IMG/VR virus record: IMGVR_UViG_3300024518_004237
Coordinates: 1-35,275 of that record
DNA: 35,275 bases
DNA from: a virus
Strand: one strand, 5' to 3'
The notes under the pieces were generated by a model, which saw only the letters and a program-made list of their open reading frames with translations, was not told where the DNA came from and made no database searches. Position numbers and translations under genes: made by a program. Positions 14,160-23,400 of the stretch are shown here, piece after piece. Each line of letters opens with the position of its first letter. Positions within the stretch are counted from its first letter, which is position 1.

Positions 14160-14593
14160 TGGGCGATATACCTTGAGAAACACACCTGCACGTCGATGTT
14201 CGAGGGACCGCCGTCGGCCGTTGTGATGTTGGCCCGCAGGCTCTTATGCAGGTTCCCATCCAGCCGGCGGAGCCATCGACACTCAGGGTTCTCGTCTGTG
14301 AGCCGGCAGATCACGACCGGGTCGTCGTCTGTCTCGAAGAAGTTCTCGATGTCGATAACCAGATTGCTGCTGTCGTCCTCGCTCACGAAGAAGTACCACT
14401 CGTCTACGTTCTCAGACACTTCGGTGGTGCAGGTCGTACGAGCTCCAGTGGCAGTCGCGGTGTCTGCCAGGTACCGGCAGTTGACCACGTACTCAGGGGT
14501 GATGCTGCGCTTCGGTCCTACCGCATCACAGTCTGCGGCCAGGCTCGGTAGCGCCAGGCCCAGGACCATCAGGAATGTGACTAGGATCCTCAT
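14156..14593 (-). CDS. Short exported cysteine-rich protein
   Basis: A 145-residue protein. It has a clear signal peptide MRILVTFLMVLGLALPSLA, then ADCDAVGPKRS. The mature part has six cysteines (DCDAV, NCRYL, TTCTTE, VICRL, PECRW, VCFSRY), which would pair as disulphides outside the cytoplasm. It alternates with the longer fibre-like genes, and its size and cysteine number resemble the product at 16344-16823, so it could be an adaptor or cap between fibres. No named family is recognised. The start follows the TAATG region of the upstream gene. Confidence 0.75.
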   Translation of the reverse strand: MRILVTFLMVLGLALPSLAADCDAVGPKRSITPEYVVNCRYLADTATATGARTTCTTEVSENVDEWYFFVSEDDSSNLVIDIENFFETDDDPVVICRLTDENPECRWLRRLDGNLHKSLRANITTADGGPSNIDVQVCFSRYIAQ

Positions 14594-14596
14594 ACA

Positions 14597-16333
14597 TTAC
14601 TCCCCGCTGAAGACGTTGTTGACCTCGTAGCAGAACTTCACGCTGATGAGATCAGCGAATGCCGCTAGGTCGTCATCGCCACCCGCGTTACAACCCGCAC
14701 CATCAGTGCCATCGATGTCTCTGGCGATCTCGAGCACTCCGAGCTCTCCCGCCGTCATGCTGTGGGTGAAGCTGGGGAGTGTGGAGATGTTGAGATCCCC
14801 AGTGGTACCGCCGCAGGTGTCCGTGACGCTGACCAGAGTGCCGGCCATTGTGCCGCCGAAATACACGGCGTCATCGGCGAACGAGTCACCATCCAGAGTC
14901 CAGCACACATCGGCACTCGCACCGCCATCACATAATCCGTTGTTGACGACCCAGTACACAGTGACAGCAGCGAGGGTTCCGGTGAGGTTATCTGGTACAG
15001 GGAAGTTCCAGTACCCTTGATCGTCAGCCGAGTTGCTGTAGGACAGGACGCGGTTGCCGAAGTTCGTACCTGCAAGGTCAGTATCCGCGACGCCCGTAGC
15101 GTCCCCAGGCATGAACGTGATGCACTCTGTGGCTGTGGTGGTGACGAGCCCGATCCCGCCAACAGCCGAGGTGAAAATTGGCGTATCAGTACTGTCAACC
15201 GAAAGCCTGATGTCGACGCCTGGAGTGTCTGCTTCCCAACCGATAACGCCCGACGAGAGCAGCCGGATGATCCCGAAGTCGGCTATATCGCCTGCGCTCT
15301 CTTCATGCCTCCCGATGAATGCGCCAGTGGCGAGAACGATACCAGTGGAGCCATATAAGAAGTTGCCCGTGGCCGTAGCCAACACGACACTTGTCGAAGC
15401 CGCAGAGCCGATGGTAAGCTGACCCGCACCGATAATCGGGTTGGCCCCGACGTTGAGCGCATTGGTGATGCCAGCACCAGAGACATCGATCGCGTCGGTG
15501 ATCGCACCAGCAGTATTCCCAGCCACCCGAATACCGTCCTCCATGGTGCCGGCAAAGTTCTCGCCGTGATCTACGAAGATACCGGTCTCGTAGATCCCGT
15601 TGCTTGCCGTGCCCTCTGTCCGTATGCGAAGAATGTGGCTGCTGTCTCCATCTACGTTGTCATTGTCGTTCGTTACTACGATGTTGAACCCGTACCGGGT
15701 GTCGAGACCATCGGCGTCGTCCGCATAGGTGAGATTCACCTCTATAGGAGCGCCTGCCGGCCCAGTCGTGCCGCTATCCGTTCCCAGAAACCGCAACGTC
15801 TGGTTGTCGATGATTACGATGTCCTGGCGAGCAGGGTCTCCGGTCACATTGTCGAGGTTGAGAACATTCTCTAACTCGGTGAAGTCCAGAGAGTTGAGGT
15901 TTACATCAGCCGTGACTTCATCCGTTGCTAGGTCGGCGCCGGTAAAGTCAATCGTCACCGTGTCGGAGAACTGAGGATCAACTGGGTTAGCGAAACCGTT
16001 CTCGACTGTGATGTCATCACCTCCGCCTCCACCTGCTGGCGTCCCACAGACGGAGACACCGGCTGCGGTGATGTCACTGATGAAGTCTCCCGATGCACAA
16101 GCATTGGGGTCGAAGCCTGTCACGTCGGTGATCGCAGGCTCGTAGCAGCCCTCGACTGCCCCAACAGCATCCACGCCAAGCGGGATCTCGCCAGCCACGC
16201 AGTTCGCACCGTTGCCGTGTTGGCTGTTCGGGTCAGAAGCCCCACCACCTCCACCGGGCTTTATCGCATGGGGCCACGCCTGGACGTTGGAGGCCATCAG
16301 GAAAACAGCGAAGAGGAAGGTTAGATATCTCAT
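14597..16333 (-). CDS. Signal-peptide-bearing tail-fibre-like protein D
   Basis: A 578-residue protein. ATG 16333 is chosen because GGGAGG precedes it by about six bases; a GTG two codons earlier is possible. The signal peptide MRYLTFLFAVFLMASNVQA is followed by a Gly-rich linker. Further on are GVDAVGAVEGC, DDITVENGFANPVDPQF, repeats around GAGITNALNVGANPIIGA, and a C-terminal cysteine-containing module (DLAGTNFGNRVLSYSNSADD, DVCWTLDGDS, GCNAGGDDDLAAF, KFCYEV) related to those of proteins A and B. It is a fibre-like protein fused to an export signal. Confidence 0.77.
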   Translation of the reverse strand: MRYLTFLFAVFLMASNVQAWPHAIKPGGGGGASDPNSQHGNGANCVAGEIPLGVDAVGAVEGCYEPAITDVTGFDPNACASGDFISDITAAGVSVCGTPAGGGGGDDITVENGFANPVDPQFSDTVTIDFTGADLATDEVTADVNLNSLDFTELENVLNLDNVTGDPARQDIVIIDNQTLRFLGTDSGTTGPAGAPIEVNLTYADDADGLDTRYGFNIVVTNDNDNVDGDSSHILRIRTEGTASNGIYETGIFVDHGENFAGTMEDGIRVAGNTAGAITDAIDVSGAGITNALNVGANPIIGAGQLTIGSAASTSVVLATATGNFLYGSTGIVLATGAFIGRHEESAGDIADFGIIRLLSSGVIGWEADTPGVDIRLSVDSTDTPIFTSAVGGIGLVTTTATECITFMPGDATGVADTDLAGTNFGNRVLSYSNSADDQGYWNFPVPDNLTGTLAAVTVYWVVNNGLCDGGASADVCWTLDGDSFADDAVYFGGTMAGTLVSVTDTCGGTTGDLNISTLPSFTHSMTAGELGVLEIARDIDGTDGAGCNAGGDDDLAAFADLISVKFCYEVNNVFSGE

Positions 16334-16343
16334 GGTCACCTCC

Positions 16344-16823
16344 CTAATGTCCCGTCAAGGTCAGGATGGCTGTGTCCACCGCGTTGGGATCGGTCACCAC
16401 CTCTACGTGGAAGTACCCCGGGCCCAGGTCGTAGATGCACATCCGCTGGATGAAAGAAACGCTCCCCGAGTCGCCGTTCAGGATGCCGTCGTCTACGTCC
16501 CCATCTCCGTCCACATCCACCGTGATGCGGTCGCAGGTGTTGGCGCTGACGGTATCCGTCTGACACTTGCGGATAGCTACAGTGGCGTTGCCCGTACCTG
16601 TACCACCAGTCTCGGGATCGAAACACGCATCGGCGAGGTTCAGGACCTGGATCAGCGGAGAATCAGCCGCCTCCGCTTGGGTGAACACGAAGTAGCAAAA
16701 GGCACCTGGACCGATGATGTTGGCACACCGGGGAGACGTGGCATCGGGGGCCTTTGTCCAGATCTGAGCCTGGGCTGAAGCGGCTAGCCCCAGCGACATT
16801 AGGAACACGATAAGGCTCTTCAT
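16344..16823 (-). CDS. Short exported cysteine-rich protein with calcium-loop motif
   Basis: A 159-residue protein. ATG 16823 is preceded by the strong site AAGGAGG, so the longer open frame upstream is not used. The signal peptide MKSLIVFLMSLGLAASAQA is followed by QIWTKAPD. The mature part has cysteines at PRCANI, GAFCYF, DACFDP, RKCQTD, NTCDRI and RMCIYD, and an acidic VDVDGDGDVDDGILNGD stretch resembling a dockerin or EF-hand calcium loop (DxDGDGxxD). It is the first gene of the exported block, just after the giant virion protein. No family name can be given. Confidence 0.78.
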   Translation of the reverse strand: MKSLIVFLMSLGLAASAQAQIWTKAPDATSPRCANIIGPGAFCYFVFTQAEAADSPLIQVLNLADACFDPETGGTGTGNATVAIRKCQTDTVSANTCDRITVDVDGDGDVDDGILNGDSGSVSFIQRMCIYDLGPGYFHVEVVTDPNAVDTAILTLTGH

Positions 16824-16833
16824 ACGGTCCTCC

Positions 16834-17457
16834 TTAGTCATCCTCCGGTCGGATGAACTCCTCGATCCTGCGGAGCGGCTTGCCCGCAGGGATGCCACCG
16901 AGCAGAGCTCCGGTCCTCAGGACATCGAACATCAGGTCCATGCCGTCCTGATAGTTCCTGAGATCTCGGATCTCGCGGTGGAAGATCTCGAGCGCAGCCG
17001 AACGCCGCACCCTCTCCCCCAGCAGCAGTGGGTAATAGTCGCGTACAATCGGCACAGTTGCAGCCCCCTCAAGCACAACGGCCTCCAGGAGCAGCAGGGC
17101 GAGCTCTTTCTCAAAATCGTCATCGTCTAGGTCTGGGAAGCGGCCATATCGGAAGGCATACATGGAGGTGGCGAAAAGGCCTGGCAGGGAGACCACCAGC
17201 ATGTAGTTCGCCAGGAATGCGGGGAGGTCCTGCACGACCGTCCTGAAGCGCATCCCACGCGTGGTAGAGCGGAGCTGCTGCCAGACCTGATTCATGTACG
17301 AGAAGAAGAGGTTGTTGGCCTTGAAGAACTCATTGCCGCCGAACCCACGCTCGATCGCAGACTGATCTATGATCCCCCCCCCCGCCCTGGGACTGACGCA
17401 CCATCCTGTCAGCAAACTGGACTGCTTCATCCTGGCCCAGGCCGTGCTCCTCGACAC
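16834..17457 (-). pseudogene. C-terminal part of the giant internal virion protein, out of frame
   Basis: The frame carrying this piece is open from 17457 to TAA 16834, but real coding sequence begins after the G-run at 17374-17383. From there it reads IIDQSAIERGFGGNEFFKAN then NLFFSYMNQVWQQLRSTTRG, which continues the large polyvalent protein seamlessly. A hydrophobic stretch FLANYMLVVSLPGLFATSMY could cross a membrane. There is no ribosome site or convincing start of its own. Removing one G from the run joins it to the 24952 start as a single frame of 2,705 residues. Confidence 0.8.
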
Positions 17458-20400
17458 CGCCGCGGAACGCCGCCAGCCAGATCGGGTAGTCCACCAGCAC
17501 CTTCTGTACCCGACCGATCAGCTCCATCGCAAAGGCCTGCAGCTCCTGCGCTTTACGAACCGGGAAGGCCTTGAGGGCCGAAGCGGTGGCGTCCCTGATG
17601 ATGTCGCGCTGGTCCCGGCTCATGCTGGCTGAGCGGTCGAGCATGAAAGCTGACAACGCGTGGACGCGGTCCCACTGCTCCTTCATCTTGGCAGAATCCA
17701 GCCCCGCGAACGCGGCGCGAAACCCCCAGAGGAAATGCTTCATGCCGTTGCGTGGGAGCGCCTGTCGGAGCTCCTTGATCGCGTTGAAGTGGCCGAATGG
17801 CTGGACGATCAGCGTGGTGTCGGAGAGACCGAGAGTGAAGACCGTGGCGTTCTTGCGAAGGGTCCGAAAGCCTCGATTCCACCACTGCATCCCCACCGTG
17901 CCTCGTGTATCCCCCGCGATGTTCTGAAGCCACGGGAGCCAGAAGTCGTTGTAGCTGAAGGACCGCCCGAGGTTCCGCGTAAGCGCAGCGTCGACGACGG
18001 GGTGAGACAGGAGCTTGCCAACCTCCGCCAGTGGCTCACGGAATGCCAGGTCCATCGCGACGTGATCCAAGTGCGTGCTCATCACCGACACGTCAAGCAG
18101 AATCGGCGCGATCACGTTCGTGCGGGCCTTGAGATGACCGTGGCCTGTGGTCGCGCTGGTATAACCATCGGGCCGGCGCCCGAACACACCCTTCGCCTCA
18201 ACCACCTGCCCCAGCTTGGACCTCGCCGGATCGTACACGACAGGCCAGTAGCCGCCCCGCAAAGTCCCCACCGCGGTCTCAAGCGGAGTCGGTACAACCG
18301 CGGGAGGAGCCACACCGGACATCCGCTGCTCGAGCTTGAAAGCCAGCTCCTTCCACGATGCCACCGCATCCCACGCACCCTGGACGAACGCCCAGTCCTG
18401 AGGCGTAAGCTCGCGATTGAGTATTTCCATCACCGTCTCGAAGTTCCAGTTATACCCGCCGAGGAGCTTGTCCTTGTTCGACTGATTCCCAAGGTTGAGG
18501 GCTAGAGATATGAGCCCCCAGCGGTCCAGAAGGAAGTGGATCCCCCGATTGTCAGTGAGCGGGAGGTACTCCTTCTTGGCCGTCAGCTTCTCCTGACCCG
18601 GCTGCTGACGGTGTTTCAAGATCAGCTTGTCCACCTTGAGCGTGCTCTCGCGTGTGAGCTTGTTGTAGAAATTCATCCCGCGCTGCATCGGCACGATCAC
18701 AGCGGTGTGCCAGAGCGACGTGGGATCTCCTCCCTCGCGGCCTCGCTTCGCGCCAGCCAGGGCGTCAGAGATGGCCTCGGCCTTATCCATAGCGGCGACC
18801 ATCCCGAGGCCGAAGTCCAGCACCGCGTCCAGCCCCTCCGCTTTGGGCGTGTTCTTGCGGCTCGGTGGGCGGATGATGTTCCGATCAGCCTCTTCGGCCA
18901 TCTCCTGAGCCATCCCATCCCTTCGCCGTTCCTGGCCGGCGACGAGGTAGTCCACCTTCTTGCGTGCGAGGTGAGCGACGTGGGCCGTGGCGGCGTCCAG
19001 GGCCTGGAGCTGGGTCAGGGTGAGATTCTTGTAGTGCGTCTTGAAGGCCTCGTTTCGTAGTTCTGGGGAGATGATCACCTCCTCGTTCTCCAGCTCTCTT
19101 GCCTCGATGAAGGCCGCGAGGCTCTCGAGCTGGTCTACCTTCTTGAGAGAGCGTGGTAGGAGATTGAAGCGATCGAGGAAGCCGTCGATCTTCTCCAGAT
19201 AGGTCTCGCCCGCGAGCCCCACCCGCTGCCGGGTCTTCAGCTCCAGAAACTTCCTGAGCCGGCCTACGATCGAGGCCTCCTTCTCGATCGCAAGCCGGGA
19301 CTCGATCCCCACGTAGAACTGCAGGAGCTCCTGCCGCTTGGCCTCCGCCGCAGCAGCGAATTCCTTGCGCCCGAAGGCCTCAACCGCCTCCCTCGCGTGC
19401 TTCTCCTGGGCCTGTCTAGCTCGCCCGGGGCGAAGGTTGCGAAGCGGCTGGTCGGCCACAAAGCGCCGTGCTGAGTCTCGAGCGATCTGTTTGGGTGTTG
19501 GGCCCAGTCCAGCCCTCTTCGCCAACGCACGGTGCTCCTCAAGCAGCACACGGGCCGTTATGTCGTTGTCCCAGGCCTGGATCGCCTCCTCGCTGCTGTC
19601 CTGCAACTGGGAGCCCTCCATGCTCGCGATCCGGTTCTCGGTCTCCGCATTGATCGCGTCCTGGCGGTTGCTGGAAACCTTGAGCGCCTCCACCATCCGG
19701 TCACCGTTCGGGAAGCCGAAGAACTCAGCAATCGCATCGGGGGCATACCCGCCCTCGGCCTGCCAGAATCCGTTCGGCCCGGTCGGGAGCTCCTTGAGGA
19801 TCCGTTTGCCGTACGTCTGAACCAGTGCGTCTCGAGAGAGCTTCTTGTGGGGGAGGCCCTCGGGCGGGTCGCGGCCGTCGATCCAGACCCCCTTCTGGAG
19901 CCATTCGCGGGCAATGAACATCGGACTCGAGTTGATCTCCTTCTCCACCTCCACCCTGATCCTGGCGAACAGCTTCTTCCGAGCCTCGCTCTTGATCTGC
20001 GCCAGCTCCTTGAACATCACCTGATCGAGCTCGTTTCGAGCTACCTCCCGCCGGCTCTGGATCGACCTCTGGTAGGAGTCGAACTCCGCCTGGGTCTGGA
20101 TCTCCGGGTCTCTGGACCCGAACATCGGCGCCCTCTCACCCGTAGCCGCCGTCTCGGCGATGGCCTGATCAGAAGCCAGGAGGCGAGCGTAGACCTGGCG
20201 GGTGTTGGGGGTGAGGGTCACGCCATTGATCGTGGCGAAATCGAACGCCGCGACGATCCATGCCCTGAAGCGCATGAAGGCATCGCGCAGTGCCTGGCTC
20301 GGAGCGACTCCGTCGCGTGCGAAGGTCAGGAAACCATCGGCTAGCTGGTCGTGTTGGGCCGAGGTGGGTACGTCGTTGAACCCGATCCCCAGCCAGTCCG

Positions 20401-23400
20401 CCATAACCTGCCAGTCCCGCACGTCCTCCGGGGAGCGGTTGTTGATCGCATCCTGGCGGAGCTGCTCTAGAAAGAGATGGCCGAGCTCGTGGAGGAGGGT
20501 CGAGGTGTCCTGCGCCTCAAACATCCTGATCACGACCTGGGTCAGATTCTGGTCGAAGGTGATAGAGCCGCGGGGAGGACGGGTCGGCTCCTGCGCCTGC
20601 TCTAGGGTACGGGGTCCGCCTTCTTGGGTGGCTCTTTCGATGGCGTTCTGGAGGAAGGCCTCGACGGCGGGCCCAGCACGATCAATTGCTGCTTTAGCAA
20701 TGGATCGCCTGCCTTCATCAAGCCCGTCAATGTGACCTTGCCCATCTTTCCGCTCCACCCAGTTGTTCTTAGATAGCCGGGCCTCACCCGGAGTGTAGCC
20801 GATCTGGACATCATACGGCAGAGATTCAAAGACCCGCTGCAGGCCGGCGATGACATCAGCCTCCAGCTTCGCCTGCCCACCCTTCCCGGCGAACGGGCTG
20901 GGCTCGAAAATCTGCTCGCCGTTCTTGTCGAGGACCGGCTCCCCCTTATCATCGAACTTCGCGTCCTTGAAGTTGACCCCGATCCGCATCCCGGGGACAT
21001 TCGACCCAGTCAGTTCGTGGTTGCCGGCCTTGAGCTCTGGGAGTTCCTTTCGGATCAGATCCCATGCCTTCAACTGCTCGCCCGAATCCGTGAGCTCACC
21101 GGTCGGGTTCAGGATGTTTATGAACCAGGAGTTCGCACGGGCCGGTACTGCGCCGCCGGGCGTCATCAGTAGCGACTGCTCTACACGCCCCTCTGTCTGC
21201 TGTAGCACTACACTCATCGCAGCCGTGATCGTGTCGACTACCTCGTTGGATGCGATGATTGCGATCTGCGTAGATGGCTCCGCATCAAAGTCCATCCACC
21301 CACCGGACGAGGTCTGCATGGCGGTGACAGGTGGATCTCCGAGGCCTTCGAGCATATTGGTAAGCGCGACATAGGTAGCTCCCGCTGTGATCTCCTCCTG
21401 CTGCTCGTAAGGAAGCGACAGCAGCGGCGCAAACCTTTCCGCATAGGGAGCTCCCTCGCCGAACAGCAAAGCCACAGAGATGTTCTGCGTCATGCGGTCG
21501 ATGGCTGCCTTGGCGTCGGATGAGGCCAGGCCGAACTGCTTCAGCGTCGTCATCCAACCTATTGCCTGCACCTCGGCTACCCGCTCGAAGCCGCCGCCCC
21601 AGATGCTGTTCTCGTTCAGGAAATCGAATACGTCGTGGTAGAACTCTGCAGCGTTCTCGTATTGCGTCTCGCTTGGAGCTCCGCCCAATCGCTTACCAGG
21701 AATCGCAACCTTCGGGCCGATATCTATCTTGAGCTTGCTCAGTTGGGACTCGGGCACTCCCTTCTTCCTGAGGTAGCCAACCAACGTCAGGTCCACGTAA
21801 CCTGCATCTCTCGCAGCGTGCGTATCGACCACTGCAGGCTGCCCGCCCAGGGGGTCGTCGCCCATGAAGCTACGCGTCGCACGTCCTAGAGCAGAGTCCA
21901 CGAAGTCGCGTAGCTTTTGACCGCCGATGTCCACCCCGAGAGCATCAAGTCCCTTCTCTGTCACATCGGTCCAGAACTCGACAAGCTGCTCATGCGCCAG
22001 CCCGCCCTTGACTCCGTTGATGCCGGTCAGAACCTGCTCTCGTACCCTCAGTGCGTGACGCATCCCATCGATCGGACTCGTGTTCTTCTGCGCCATGAGC
22101 CACGCGGCAGCGAACACAGGAGACTGGTCGCCAAAGATGGCCGCGAATGTATCGTGAACGTCGTAGTACCACCGACGCCACTGAGCAATATCTTCGGGTG
22201 TCGCGACAGAGTTGACCTTCTCCACCCAGTCAGGTGGACGGAGTGGGCCTACAAAGAACACCGTGCCGTTGTTCAGCTTGAACTTCTTCTTCCGCTCGTT
22301 CTTACGTCTTCCCGGCTTCTTACTCGGCGGCAGCTTCTTACGCTTGAGCTTCCTGTCGAGCCGCCCCTCTGCACCAGGCTTCTCGGGGAACGGGTTGGTC
22401 AGGTCAGCCTGGATCGGCGAGTCGCCTTCCTCAAACACCAACTGGTGCAGCGTGCGAAGCTCCTCGGAAAGCAACGGCCCCGCGACACCAAGCCCAACCC
22501 GCTCTGCTGCCTGACCCCGGTCGAGGAAAACGCCCTCGGGGTCGACGAACCCCTGCTCGACGTCGGCGGCTGAGAGCTGCCCAGACTGCGCGGTGGCCGC
22601 TCGGATGAAGGCCTGACCGTGGTTGAAGCCCGTGAAGATCGCCCCCTCCCCCGTCCTAATCGCAGGCTTGAGCCCCGCCTTCTGGGCTTGCGTGAGCGTC
22701 ACCTGACCTTGAACTGCCTGGATCTCAGCCTCCTCTCCCACACCCAGGAAGGTGGTCTCCTCGCTCTCGAAGATCTCGAAGGCATCCTTGTCCTGACGAC
22801 GAGCACGCTCTGCGAAGCGGGCCGCGATGGTCGAAGCCACCCCGACAGAGCCACCAGCGTCATGCCCTAGCCTGGTCCCTACGTCCTGCACAGCATCAAA
22901 CACCTTCTGATTCGACGTGATCTCCTGGGCTCGCTCCTGCTCCTTCACCTCGATGGCCTCGAGCACGCCGTCAGTGTTTTTCACCAGCTCTTTCATCTCG
23001 CGGAGACTCACATCCCCGCTGAAGCGGATGTCCTCGCGCAGACCCTTGTGGTGGTCTGGTCCGAGGTGGGCCAGATACTTCGTCATCGGGATGACGATCT
23101 CGCTGGTCTTAGACGCTGCAGCCAGTTGCTCACGGGCCTCAGGGATCTTCTCTAGAACCTCGTTCGCATCCAAGTCCTGGGACTGGAAGTATTCGGTCAG
23201 CGCCTCGGCGGGGATGAGTAGATCGACCCGCTCCTCCCCCTGCACCCGGTCGGAGAAGTCCTCAAACGATTCGCTGTCCCGTGTCCTCAGAGTCGCCGCG
23301 GTTGCAGCCTTGACCGCGTTGTCCAGTCTTCTGGCGTTGTCCCGGGCACGCACGATCCGGTAGCCATGCGCTCCCGCCTCGATCACCGCGCTGACCGAGA

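Noticed and set aside
16344-16898. Longer start for the exported protein ending at 16344
   Set aside because: The upstream part overlaps the giant virion gene's end, while ATG 16823 has AAGGAGG and a perfect signal peptide.
17660-18505. A 281-codon plus-strand frame inside the giant virion gene
   Set aside because: Antisense to strongly conserved polyvalent-protein sequence and without family resemblance.
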